Assembly (NCBI GenBank): GCA_012295275.1
Contig: CM022671.1
Location: 2,565,386 to 2,629,385 of the forward strand
Source of the DNA: Chrysomallon squamiferum
Lineage: Eukaryota; Mollusca; Gastropoda; Neomphalida; Peltospiridae
Direction: 5' to 3'
DNA length: 64,000 nt
Each line of letters begins with the position of its first letter. Within the stretch, counting starts at the first letter, position 1. The position numbers and the translations under genes were made by a program. Positions 35,040-47,519 of the stretch are shown here, piece by piece. The notes under the pieces are model-generated. The model was not told where the DNA came from. It worked only from the letters and a program-made list of their open reading frames with translations, and did not search any database.

Positions 35040-36207
35040 TTACTTCCTGCAAACTATGACGGGGATGTGTGCATGGTGGAGGATGTAGTCGCTGACGCTG
35101 CCTAGGAAAGTACGTCGCAGTTTGCTGAGTCCTCTGGTTCCAGTGATGATCAGCTGAGCTTGCTCGTCACGAGCAGCTTTCACGATTACCTCCCCTGGAT
35201 GACCCACGATACTCTTTACCTTCCCAGAAATCTGAAAATCAAATCAAAATGAAAGTACAGTTTATACTCTGTTACTTTCTGTTGTAACGTCACACTAATT
35301 TTCTAACATAATTTTTTATTGTTGTTGCTGCTGTCGTTGTTGTTGGTGCTGTTGCTGTTATTTATTTATTTATTTATTTATTTTTATTTATTTATTATTA
35401 TTCAGTTTGTTTTAATAGATTAATGAATATCTCTAGGTGGCACTACATCTATTAGTTAAGCGACTGTATTATTAACAGAATGTCCTGTAGTAAAAAGAAA
35501 AAATTATAAATATATCAAATCCGTTCGTATCGTTTGCTTCCATTTATTTTGAAATAATTTGGCGACACCAAAGTCGAAGTTTCAAACTCATCTGTTGTTT
35601 ACTTCATTTTTTTTAGAAGTCCGAAACACTTTCCAAGACCAACAAAATGAATGTGTTTCGTATATATATATATAAAAAAAAAAAAAAAACTAATAATCAA
35701 AAATTAAAATATATTACATTTATAAAATAAATAAGAGATAAAAACTGGTAGCGTTCTTTACGATATGCTGTGGTGTTGATGAAGATTGTTGGCGTTAAAA
35801 AAAATAAATAAATAAATAAATAATAACAGTTTTTGTTTATAGTTTTAGCTACGTGACGTCTGGCTTAGAACTGGTTTGCTTTGCTTCCGTTCTGTTTGAT
35901 AATATAAATATGACGTCACCAATAGAAACAACGTTATTCGCTGTTTGCTCCAGGTAAGTGAAAAGTATACTCGTAAAATTATTTCAAATGTCATCTTGAT
36001 ACGATGATTATAGTTCCAATGAATACATTAAATTTATTAACATTTTTAATTACTGGTCAGGATCCATGCCAGTTTGTTATCAAAGAGTCAGTAAATAAAT
36101 ATATTATTCTTAAGAGGAAAATAATTATCGATACTGGACATTTTATCATACTGAGCATGAAGTTTGAAATATTAATATGTATTTATATTTTTTATTTGTT
36201 TTATTTA

Positions 36208-36241
<34 letters not shown>

Positions 36242-38310
36242 GATATATATTAAGTAGGATAAGAATCATGATTATTTAATTTAATTTTCAATCTTCACTG
36301 AAAAACAAAACACATACACAAACGGGTTTGTGTGTTGGTATGATTAAAACTAGGTGAAGTCCGATGCATTCCTTCATTGTTCTTGTTTACGCGACTGGGT
36401 GCGCAAAGGAGAATTAGGATATGTTAGTATCATTATTCATTTACGTGTGTGGAGGTTCGGTAAATGCTGCAAAACCTCCTATTGTCATAATTCGCCCCTG
36501 AAAATAAACACGTGCCTAAACATTACCCAGAAAAGAACACATCTCTCATCACATTTTGTTTAATTAGACAAAGAAAGCTTACATCAGCGTCAGTTAACTT
36601 CTTCCCTAAATTCTCGAGAAGTTCTTGTTTTTTCTTCTGTTCTTCCTTCATCTTGCCTGCCACGAGATTGATGTCCTCTCTTTCATGTCCGACTGCGAAA
36701 AGAAAGAACATTTCCTCTTAGATAAATATAACGATGCAGTGAAACTTGAGTGTCTTAATTAAATTGATCTGTTAATGAGAAAAATATAACCGCAGTATTC
36801 TGTTATCTGTAATTACCAATGTGAAATAATAAATTAATTTGTTAATTGTAACTGTAATGTATCACTGTAGTCATGATAATATTTCGTTATTTATAATCCT
36901 TTTAAAGTATCACTGGAAAACACCAGTGAAATAATTCTTTATCTAAAATCACTTCAACATATCACAAAACTCAGTAAAATGTTCGTTATTTTTAACTATT
37001 ACAGCAAATCGCTAAACACTAATAAATGCTGGTAATCAAAATAGTATCAGAAAAAAAAGGTAAAATATTCTGCCGATGATAACCATTACAACATCAATAA
37101 AGAATTCCATTATCTGTTACAACGTATCATTGGAAAACATCAGTGAAGTATCTTCTTATCGATATTTTAGTCGGGGAATCGTGGGAAACAACAGTTTAGG
37201 CGTACGACTTTGCAGGAGTTCATTTTAATGATTAATGTATTTCACATACATATAAACACGATAATAAATGTACAATAAACACCAGTAACGTATTTCATTT
37301 CTGATAACGATAATAATATATTAACGGCGTGTTCAGTGTATTTTGTATAAATGATAGAGCCTGAAGAAATTAGTTATGGATTTAAAGTGAAATTACCATG
37401 CACCATGTACACATTGCATGCGAGAAGTCTCTGATATTGGATGAATAGACCAGCTGCAGCATGTTTCACTATTTTAAACAATGTCGGATTTTCCTGCAGA
37501 GCAAACTACAAATACCTTTATCATGCCATATGTTCATATGTCAATATTTGATACTTTTCTTTGTTTTGTTTGTTTTGTTATTGTTTTGTTCTTTTTTTTT
37601 TTTTTTTAACAATAGATGCTTATGAATCAACACTGTAAGCACGTCACGTAATGTTTCATACTCCACCTTCAAACATGAAAGGATTTTTAAAAAGGAAAAG
37701 TTACACATACGTGGAAATATATCCATATTTACGAGAATATGCCTATATACAAAGAGACACAGTAATGCATATTTATGCAAATACTAATGAACATATTATT
37801 CATATGCATAAGCATTCATCGACACAACGTATAAACACTTAGACATACATACAAACATACACATACACGCACCCACAACCATAAATACACACACAAAAAC
37901 GTTAACGCTCTCACATAATACTCATATCAAGTAAAAAATATGGAGCAAGATAATAATATTGCAAATATACAAATATGGAGGATGTTTACTTGCATGCACT
38001 TATGCACGTGCGTGTACAGAAGCTTGTTAATACAAACCAGAATGATGCATCAATGTCTGATACTCCGGGCAGTGGACTATGACGACGTAATCGTTAGGTT
38101 TGTAGACATGTTTCTTGTACCCTGCAACAAAATGACATTATTATCATTTTACTTTATTCATTTTATTTTATTTTATTTGATTGTTTGTTTTTGTTGTTTG
38201 GGTATTTTTTTTTTTTTCTTTTGTTGCTGCTTCAATATTTACACGTGTGGGTATGTATGCATGCATGTATGTATGTATGTATGTATGTATGTATGTATGT
38301 ATGTATGTAT

Positions 38311-38360
<50 letters not shown>

Positions 38361-41347
38361 TTTGTTTTAATAGATTACTGAATATCTCTAGGTTGCACTA
38401 TATCTAGTAGTTTATGTATGTATGTATCAATGTACATGTGTAATATAGATTGATATATGTCACAACAGTACAATTTGTAATAAAAAATAAAACAATAACA
38501 AATACAAAACGTATTTCGTCCTTTTTCTTCTTCTTTTAAAAAAAAAATTAAATTAATTAATTAACAAAGAATATCTCGAGGACTCTGGTGAAACATAAAC
38601 TGAAGATATAGGAGTGTTTGACACATATCTAGGAAGTTAAAATAAAAAGCCGCAAAGTCAAATAAAAACATGTTTTGACAAAATTTAAAAAAAGAAAAAA
38701 ATGGTTTAGTTATTTTTTGGTGTTTTATTTTGTTTCAAACAAGTTTGTATATGCATCTTCATAGAGACAGAAAATTACACAACGCGGCTTTTAATCCACA
38801 AGTTATGAGATAATGGTTAGAACTGGAAATAGACTGATGAAAGAATTATTCTGCAACCGACTACATTTGAGAAGCCGCACTCTTGCCACTGACTACAACC
38901 CATACCGTGAGTTTAGTGTTTGGTTACGTGAACACGTTTAGCTAATCTTGTTTTTACTTGCTGAAGGAAGACGACTTAAAATAACAGACAGAAATAATTC
39001 TGAAACCAGAGTGGATCGCGGAATTCCACAGTTCTTTCCCAGTGAACTCTGAGATAAAATTAATGAGTTAAGAATGAAATGACGACTAAAAATAAATTAT
39101 GTTTATACAGCAGAGATTTCTTCTTCTTCTTCTTAACTCAGTCCTAATTTCAATCATTTATTTAGAAAACATAAATATAATTCATCACGAAGGAAGAAAT
39201 ATTTTCTTCAACACATTATTAAGAAACGGATATATGGTGTCATACATATTATACATGAAGCCATTTTGAAATATTTTTTCCAGTAAGCAACAAGTGATAT
39301 TTTATAAACACACATCACGGCTTTTGTATTTGGTTAAGAAAGGACATGGGACAGTGGGCGCGCTGAATAGGAGTGATTCTTAGCCCTCATCTTTAATATT
39401 CATCCACATCGTATCCCAGAAATCTAGAAACATTATATAGTATTAATAAAGAAAGAGGTAGCTTAAAACCAAATGATAAGAGAAATGATACGTTTGTAAT
39501 TAAGAGTCAGTAGCTCAGAGTACACACCTAGATAGATGAATAAAGGGTACGGGATCGTTCTTCTTCAGTGCGCCCTTTGTAAATTTGCTTTCCAATACAG
39601 GCGATGATAACTGCATATTCAACAGCGCTGATAACATATAATAGTAGTACATGAAATGAGGGCAGTGTGTTTCAAATTTCAAACTGTAATCACATAATTA
39701 TTATGCAGTTAACTGTCAATATAATAAAAACTGCGATATAGCAAATACAAATACAGAAACACACACACACAAACAACAACAACAACAACAACAACACAAC
39801 ACAAACATGTAAGTCGTCTGTATCGGTGGAAACGAACAGAAAATTTTAAATGGGTCAAGAACACGATTAGTTCAGAAAAAGAAACGTGACACTGAGGGGA
39901 TTATTAAAGACAGAGTCAAGGCGACAAACTCGTCTACAAGTATTTAAATTTCAAACAAAAACAGCAGCCGTAGTAGGGGGTGGGGGTCGCGAGACTCTCC
40001 ATTTGCCGTGGACAGCTACTGATGACAAAATAATATTAAAATGATGTTCTTATTTGCAGTAAATCAGTTAATTATATTGTAATATTAGTAAAAATTTAAT
40101 GATAACGAAAAGCTATATTTCCAGCTATAATTTTAAAACGGTTTATTTCGTTTGCTATATTCGGTATGACAATAACGATAAAATTTGCAGTATTCAGTAT
40201 AATGTCATGTGACATTAAATATACTTCTAAAATAATTAATATGCCGGTATACATAATATAATAATATTACATTAAGACTTTTCTTTAAACAAATCCCCTA
40301 TTCGGATCCCATTGTACATATTGCGAAATACAGTTTGCCGAAATATACATTGGAATTTACTATATATTCAGTAAACCATGTTCGTTAATATTTGAACAGT
40401 TGATAATACCAACCCTAATAGTTTCTTATCCCCGCATATAAATCATTATATAAAACAGAACAAAGTATGTCAGTAAACAGATAGTTAGATAGAGAGATAA
40501 ACAGACAGTGAGACAGATGGACGAACAGAGGGATACACAGACAAAAAGAAAATCAAATAAACAGAAACAGACAAGATAAATTTATACTAGTAGAAAGATA
40601 GCTACAGACAGACAGTCAGTGAGACAGACCGAAAACCGATAGGGACTAACAGCGAGATAGATAGACAGACAGACAGAAAACAGACAAGAAAAAATGTTAG
40701 ACAGACAGAGAGAGAGAGAGAAAAAGGCCGGACAGTTTCAATTTGAAAATAACCTCTTCAGCATTTTTATATAATTAAGAGACAAAGACAAAATATGTAT
40801 GTATATATTCTCTATACACTGATGTTGAAAAAAAAGTATTTTTATTACCGACTGACATGTAATTAAACGACCTTCTGCTACTGTGGCAATATCGCACGGC
40901 AAGGGAATGTTAAACCGACTCAATAACGAGGACTGACAGTCGGGAAATATTAACGAATATTTAGGCCTGCTTGACATAACATTAATACACTGGCCTATTT
41001 GTGAAAGATATCGATTTTACAGAAGGAATTTACAGGAAGTCAAAATCAGAACAACATATGCCAGTGATACTATAAAGTTATGAAAAACGTTTAAAATTAT
41101 ATAAGAAACGTATGATATACAAACGTGATCGAACAAAGTACGTGCTTGTTTAAAACAGACGTGATCATATGTTTGATAGACAATTTTCACTATTATACGC
41201 GACATGGTAATTACGGGCATTTACTCACATAACATGTATCTGTAAAGGAAAAGTCGCTAAAACACACTTACATTCAAAGGCAAAATTAGAGAAATCACTC
41301 CCATCCATCGCTATAACGACAACCCTAGGATCCTGTCCCTCTGCCAT
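35040..41347 (-). CDS. Universal stress protein (UspA-type), gene 3 of 3, 153 aa
   Basis: Exons in transcript order: 41347-41272, 38121-38038, 36692-36583, 35231-35040; phases 1, 1, 0. It starts MAEGQDPRVVVIAMDGSDFS, followed by FEWYKKHVYKPNDYVVIVHC, a charged helix (MKEEQKKKQELLENLGKKL) and the C-terminal core. The ATP signature is intact: GTRG 121-124 and GS 134-135. Introns are larger than in the sisters (intron 1 about 3.2 kb). The exon 2 donor is GTTTGT, weaker than usual but the only one in phase. The frame is open upstream to an earlier ATG at 41419, which would add 24 residues; the MAEG start matches gene 1 and is preferred. Confidence 0.9.
35391..35457. repeat. Microsatellite-linked dispersed repeat, copy A
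   Basis: About 63 bases beginning CAGTTTGTTTTAATAGATTA after an ATTT/ATT run; near-identical to the copy at 38353-38413. In intron 3 of Usp gene 3. Confidence 0.8.
36785..37165. repeat. Degenerate tandem repeat, about 65-70 bp unit
   Basis: Variants of ATATCACTGGAAAACACCAG followed by TGAAATAATTCTTTATCT recur four to six times with strong divergence, in intron 2 of Usp gene 3. The clearest copies are near 36908 and 37127. Confidence 0.5.
38262..38413. repeat. (ATGT)n and (ATT)n microsatellites plus dispersed repeat copy B
   Basis: ATGT tetranucleotides to 38312, ATT triplets to 38357, then the second copy of the CAGTTTGTTTTAATAGATTA repeat to about 38413. This lies in intron 1 of Usp gene 3. 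Confidence 0.85.
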
Positions 41348-41930
41348 GTTTTTCAAAGTGAAGCTGTTTTCTAATGGATCGTTCCGTTGACCGATATTGA
41401 GTTCGAGTCGGAGCTCCAACTAACGCGTTCATATTGAACAGAAGATCAACAGTGCAGACGATTTCACTCGTTCGGTAAAATGTACTCTGTTTTCCCGCCA
41501 AAGAAATATGAAACATGTCCTCTAGCTTCGCATAATAGCCATTGGTGACGAACAAAATAATTATTTTATATAAATAAATTCGTGTATAATATTTGGAAGG
41601 CTGAATTAACAGAATAATATTATTTGCTTTGTTACGCGTGACAAAACGCCATTATATACGCGATCTGCAGGATCGATAAATAATGTAAAAGACATTAAAG
41701 GTATATACGTAAATGATAAAAAGAAGAATTAATGTGCAAAAAGAACAAATGGTTATTTAGCGATTTAATTATCTACACAGATTTGTTATGTGTTACATAG
41801 CACGTTCTATACACGTGTTTAGTGTTTGTAAGACGTTGACTTCTCGCTAAACAATACACGTATATCGACCCTCTGAATCAGATTAACTCTGTCAGCTGCT
41901 TAACACAAAAACAATGATGATTGAAGTTAA

Positions 41931-41934
<4 letters not shown>

Positions 41935-42019
<85 letters not shown>

Positions 42020-42042
42020 GTGTGTGTGTGTGTGTGTGTGTG
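41935..42042. repeat. (CT)n then (TG)n microsatellite
   Basis: About 80 bases of CT followed by about 22 of TG, upstream of Usp gene 3. Confidence 0.95.
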
Positions 42043-42130
42043 ACGGCGCGGGCGTTTGTTCATTTTCTGTTTGTGAGCTTGTCAGGTGTTTTTTTTTGCT
42101 ATATAAATCTGTAACTGTTTTTTTCACTGA

Positions 42131-42362
42131 CTAATACATACATACATACATACATACATACATACATACATACATACATACATACATACGTTGATTCGTA
42201 CATACAAACGTACACACCCACACACATATCTGTATACATGAATTCATACATATACACACATCTACATACATTCATACATGCATATGTACACACCCACACA
42301 CATATCTGTATACATGAATTTATACATATACACACATCTACATACATTCATACATGTATATG
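42131..42362. repeat. (ATAC)n and a 76-bp tandem duplication
   Basis: ATAC units run to 42188. The block from 42211 is repeated from 42287 with very few changes; both copies begin TACACACCCACACACATATC. Confidence 0.9.
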
Positions 42363-43761
42363 TACACTTACATATACATTCTCATACTCTAGTCTGCAGT
42401 AAACACACAAAAATCAAAACATATGCCTTTAAGTATACATTTATAAAACGACCCAGTTTATAGACTGTGTGGTGAAGTCACTATTTATTATATTATTACT
42501 ATTATTACTTCATATCGATCCTCCGAGTAATGGAAACTGAAGAAAGGTTAATGCTGTTCATGGTGTCTACTGAGGGGGTGCAGGCAAACCAATCCAGCCC
42601 CTTTTCGGATCAAAGGAGCAAACTGCAGCTCTATGATACAAATGGAAAAATTAAAATAATCCTACAGCGTCACTAGCCATAACCATTTAAAACATTCACG
42701 GGGGTGGGGGAATCGAAAAAAGTGATCGAGCCGACAAAAATGTTTTGATATTTCACCTTTATTCATTTATTTATTTATTTATTTATTTTATTTTATTTTA
42801 TTTATTTATATTTTTAGTTTTTAAAAAGTATTTATAAAAATTATTTTATCATTCTTATTATTGATTTATTATTATTATTACTAGTATTTTTTTATTATTT
42901 TTTTTTTTTTTAAACGAAACTGAAAAACATATGTTTTCCGTTTTCACCAAAACATGATGCTTTAGGCATATTTTCTTTATTATTCATAATGTTAAAAGGT
43001 CAATTTTGTAGAAAGGAAGTTTCTACATTTATGATTTTCAATTGCCAATAACTTTGGATCTAAAAGAATTATTTTGTTTATGTACGCTAATAATGAAAGT
43101 ATTTTGGAAATGAGTAAAATGTACTAATTTCATCTGAAAATTTGTTGCATGTCTGGAAGTACAGTAAATATAAATATTTAAAATCTCATCAAATCGATAG
43201 GGTTAATAAAACAAAAATAAATAAATGAAAACCAGTGACGTCTGTGAAGTTTCAATCATAATAATGTTGTATAAATAGTCAGGCACTCAGAACATTGTAA
43301 ATAAAATTTGTTTTGTGTGACAACATCGTTACAGAATATTGATTTATTCTCCATCATTACATCTTGAAAAAATGACCGGATTGGCATGCAGGCTGTTAGG
43401 ATATAAATAAACATAGATTCTCATTTATATAAGACCCTATAATTCAAAGAATTTTCAGAAAAATTCGGCTAAGAGCAGAAAAGCACATATTTGATTTATA
43501 TTTGAAAATATTGGCGATCTCGGATTTCAGAAATGGGAACATGGCAATGTAATGGATATAGCTTTCAAATAAAATCAAATTCATTATTTAACCAAATAAT
43601 AAATAAATAAATAAAATAATGTCAAAGCAAAAAAAAAAAAAAAAAAAAGAAAAGAAATGCCGTATATTTTCTTACGACTGTCAAACTCGTATTTGTGTTG
43701 ATAGTGCATTTATTTATACCAATATTTAAGTTCCATTAGCCTCAATTTGATATTATTATAG

Positions 43762-43920
43762 CAATGGGCCACAGAGCAACAATGCCCGGTCAAGTCATGT
43801 GCGATTGCTAGTCTTCCCGTCATATCCTGTCACGTGTTCACCGAGCTGGACGATAACAAAGATGACGTCTGCACGACATCCGACATCAGAGAATTTAACG
43901 TGGAAGGGGATGGTCAATAA
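43762..43920 (+). CDS. Isolated EF-hand-like terminal exon (partial gene or relic)
   Basis: A TTATTATAG acceptor is followed by 52 open codons and TAA. The translation contains a canonical-looking EF loop, DDNKDDVCTTSD (loop positions 1, 3, 5 and 12 acidic or Asn), then IREFNVEGDGQ and four cysteines. From CAIASL to the first loop Asp there are 16 intervening residues, exactly as between CVYGYT and FDP in the secreted protein encoded at 45604-47387. The two are probably paralogues. No upstream exons or start were found, so this is a partial gene, a gene with distant exons or a relic. The less AT-rich base composition here supports coding history. Confidence 0.5.
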   Translation, partial: QWATEQQCPVKSCAIASLPVISCHVFTELDDNKDDVCTTSDIREFNVEGDGQ

Positions 43921-44334
43921 TATTTAATTTAACAAAATAAAGAAATAAAGAAATAAAAAGTGATAAATAAACAAAAAATGAAGAGAAATATCCAAGAAAT
44001 GTTTTCATCAGTTCGTCATTTTCTGATTATTTAAACTGAGGCGAAACTGTCAATATTTATTTATTTTAAATTAAATGTCAAAGTCTCAGCAGAGAAATAA
44101 AGGCCAAGAAGCACCGTTGTGTGACATAATAATTTGAAACTTGTAATATGAGCAGTACAGTGATAAACACACACGCACACGCACACACATTTGCATAAAC
44201 ATTTCAAATTGCAGTATTAACTGAAGAATGAATTCATGAAGATAAGACACGTGCATCGATCAGCGTGTCAAAACACGGATTCAAATCGCCAAATTGTCAA
44301 ATGTTACCTTTAACATAATTTTTCTGTATTTTAC

Positions 44335-44365
<31 letters not shown>

Positions 44366-45603
44366 TTTTCAGAATTATACTAATATAGAAGCGTAAATAT
44401 AAAAGTTGTCTTCGGATGTTAAAACAAGAAATAATCTTTCATTTGTTTCAAAGAATAATGCGAAATAATTCAAGGATAATTCATGTTCCAAATCCAGTCA
44501 CTGGTTGAAGTACGTCTACATGAACGCATGACTGAGGGAAGGGAGGAAATAACTCTATACTTAAATGGCGACATTTAATTGGGTAAATGGGTTTTCATTC
44601 ATACCTGAGTTGACGAATCAGACAAAACAATTTAGAGTATCTGTGGACTGTCTTCTCGCAAACATTCCATCGAGACAGCCAAAAACAGACAATTCTGCGC
44701 AGTCACAGAGCGCGGTTAAATATTCAAACAAATAAAATATCACCTTGGACTGATAGTGACACTAAAATACGTGTGGTTGTGTCACTGTGCTACTAAGATT
44801 TAGTAAGTAGTACATTTTATGTTTATATCATTAACACATACTTTTATTAGCATTAACTGAATTAAAAATATGTCTTTGTCACAGAAATTTAATAAGATTT
44901 GAACCGTTGTATATTTTGTATTAGTAATATCGTTGTACAATTATTAGTTCGGGTTTTCTAGTTGTACCATTAGCGTCTATTTATCAATTCACAGGTATTA
45001 ATAATGAACTGTCTTGAAATACCTCAAGAGATGATTATATATTTTATAATTGTATTTGCTGTTATTGTTGATGTTTTCTCTGTGATCAAGAGGTTGTTGT
45101 TGTTTTTATGTTGCTTGTTTTGTTTTTTTTGTGTTTTTTTGTTCTTTTGGTTGTTGGTATTTGTTTAATAACATTAGTAAAATATAATGAATATTTTTGG
45201 TTTATTGGCTGTCTTAAGAACCTTTTTTAAATCATTTTCTTTTCTTCTTCTTTTAAGGTTGATTTTTAAAAAAATTGAATTTATTTATTTATTTATTTAT
45301 CTATTTATCTGTTTATTATGATTTTTTTTTTTTTTCGATGAATGTTGTGCTAGTTTAATTTAACATTTTAAATTTATAATCATACATTTGTTTTTTCAAG
45401 ATATTTTGCATACTAATGCTGTTAAGGTTCTGTTTGTGTTTAGATAGGTAGACTATATGTAGAGAGGTATGGAGGCAGGCATGCGCATATGCTCTTTTCG
45501 TGGATGATTTCTACTCGTACGTAGTTGCACTAATTCAATGTTTAAAAACGCCAAGTTTCTTACAAAGATACAATTACTCATTTTTCAGTTTACAAGTGAC
45601 ATC
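43921..45603. other. Intergenic before the secreted EF-hand-like gene
   Basis: No gene seen. ATTT runs lie near 44334-44368 and 45283-45300. The promoter of the next gene should lie at the right end. Confidence 0.5.
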
Positions 45604-46072
45604 ATGAAGTTTCTGATTGTTTTAGCGCTGGCATCCATTTTGACGACGTCTTCAGGATACCAAAGAATGTGGTAAATGTTTTATAATTATGAAATTGTCA
45701 TAGAAGAACACTGTTTATGCACACATGTAAAATCATATATACAACAGTTCGGTTTAATATCTTATATCATTAAGATGATAAAATACTATTTCAGGAATAC
45801 GATGTCTTCTATGTGGTACTGCAACCCACCCAAAACTTTGCGAGGCGTCGTAAAACTAGTGATGTTCAACAACATTAGAACTGACGACGACATCATCGAT
45901 GGAAAGGACTTTTACATAGATGTGATGGAATACGACTACGATGGTACAGAAAAATCATCATTTTTTATGTTAAAATGCACATTCCCATAGACAAGACAGT
46001 ACATAACATGGCATTTGGTGAACCCGTTGCTATTTTATTTCATTTTTTAAATATATTCAATGTTTAAAATTA

Positions 46073-46136
<64 letters not shown>

Positions 46137-46239
46137 TTTTAATTAGTATTTATTTATTTATTATTATTATTACTATTTTTCTACCGTTATGTTTTACTAT
46201 TAAAATGGTATGCATTGATCTAACTACCTTGATCAGTAC

Positions 46240-46288
<49 letters not shown>

Positions 46289-47387
46289 TTTGTTTGTTTG
46301 TTTGTTTGTTTGTTTATTAGGTAACCCTTGTCGACTGGAAAGGTGGGAATGGATGTATTACTGGAAATGTGTATACGGATACACAGAGAGGTACGCAGGC
46401 TGGTTCTTTGATAGATTCGATCCTCAGAGGCTCGGCTACTACGATCTCAACAAAGCTTTAGGAAACAACAGTAAATATTTCTAAATTAATGTTAATTATG
46501 ATAAAAGTTTTCTTGTAGAGATGTACTAAGTTATAATTTTTATATCATAGATAATGATGATTTTCTTAGAAAGTTTAAATAATGTGTTAGTAATATATTA
46601 AAAAAAATTAAAAATATGATAACATTCTGTTAAAGAAGTTTATTTATTTATTTATTTAAAATATTTAAAGTTGATGGTATTACATGTCACTATATTTTTT
46701 TTTTCTCTTAATTATGTCGTACAGTAATTATATTATATCAATATATTTTCTAAACATATTTTATTTTAGGTTTTACAATTCAAGAATTCAAAGAAAGACA
46801 ATATGATGTAAGTATTAGATTATCTTTTTCATTCACTTCGTTCTTAGCCACCTGTTATAGGTTCTTAACTCCTGGGTTCACCTTTTGACCATTTTATCTT
46901 TCCATGTCATGAAATTTTCGTACGTAAACACACTTCACCGATTAAAGTGAAAAACATAAGATGATATAATAAAATAATAATTAACACAATTTATAAATAG
47001 TAATTATTATTATTTCTAAAATCTGGTACTGGAATACTTATTCAGCATTACAGCTGTAACGTGTTTTGTATCACATGACTGCAAACGATGAAGACGGATA
47101 TTTATGCAGATTTCTTAAACTTTGTTTTCGGTTATGTTAAATAAACATTTTCGAGATTAGCAGTTGTTGCGGATTATACATAGCAACACCATATTTGGGC
47201 TGTGTATTAGTTCACTATATATCAGATTATTACTGTGTCTTAATGTGTGTTGAATAATTTACTTCCTTAATTAAATTCCTCTTTCCAGCGATTGGCTGTT
47301 GACTACTGCAACAACACCGTCAACTGGCAGGATTCGCTCTGCGACCGCGTCAAAGCCGAGTCGAGAGAAATGGTTCTAGCTGATTAG
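45604..47387 (+). CDS. Secreted cysteine-containing protein with degenerate EF-hand pair, five exons, 167 aa
   Basis: Exons: 45604-45671, 45795-45943, 46321-46470, 46770-46807, 47289-47387, all GT-AG and phase-consistent. Residues 1-18 (MKFLIVLALASILTTSSG) are a clear signal peptide. The mature part has five cysteines and many aromatic residues (WEWMYYWKC, GWFFDRFD). Two helix-loop-helix-like stretches can be seen: DVMEYDYDGNPCRLERW and WFFDRFDPQRLGYYDLNKAL. They have EF-hand spacing but incomplete calcium ligands. I do not recognise a named family. A secreted calcium-associated or extracellular matrix protein is plausible but unproved. A related exon lies 1.7 kb upstream. Coding base composition is clearly less AT-rich than the introns, supporting the model. 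Intron 2 is filled with ATT, ATTT and GTTT runs. Confidence 0.75.
46074..46318. repeat. (ATT)n, (ATTT)n and (GTTT)n microsatellites in intron 2
   Basis: ATT triplets to about 46131 and ATTT/GTTT tetranucleotides from 46244 to 46315, ending at the TTTATTAG acceptor of exon 3. Confidence 0.9.
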
Positions 47388-47433
47388 CTGAGTTTGATAC
47401 TAAAACATCTTTGAATATTGTACTTCGAAGTTA

Positions 47434-47437
<4 letters not shown>

Positions 47438-47494
<57 letters not shown>

Positions 47495-47495
47495 G
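47438..47495. repeat. (ATT)n microsatellite in the 3' UTR
   Basis: About 19 ATT triplets between the stop codon at 47387 and the AATAAA at 47514. Confidence 0.95.
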
Positions 47496-47513
47496 TATTT
47501 TAGTTTGTTTTAT

Positions 47514-47519
47514 AATAAA
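47514..47519 (+). promoter_or_regulatory. Candidate polyadenylation signal
   Basis: AATAAA, 127 bases after the stop of the secreted EF-hand-like gene, on its strand. Confidence 0.6.

Larger units (their letters stand above)
41348..43761. other. Intergenic; microsatellite-rich
   Basis: The upstream side of Usp gene 3 holds no clear promoter motif. Contents include a (CT)n/(TG)n run at 41935-42042, (ATAC)n at 42131-42188 and a 76-base tandem duplication at 42211-42362. Homopolymers lie near 42898 and 43630. No gene seen, although the exon at 43762 must have upstream partners if it is functional. Confidence 0.5.

Noticed and set aside
41348-41419. N-terminal extension of Usp gene 3 (MELRLELNIGQRN...)
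   Set aside because: The frame is open, but the sisters start at the equivalent of MAEG, and the extension has no Usp similarity.
42530-42676. 48-codon ATG frame starting METEERLMLFMV
   Set aside because: Considered as an upstream exon of the EF-hand-like exon at 43762, but it ends in a stop and has no fitting donor.
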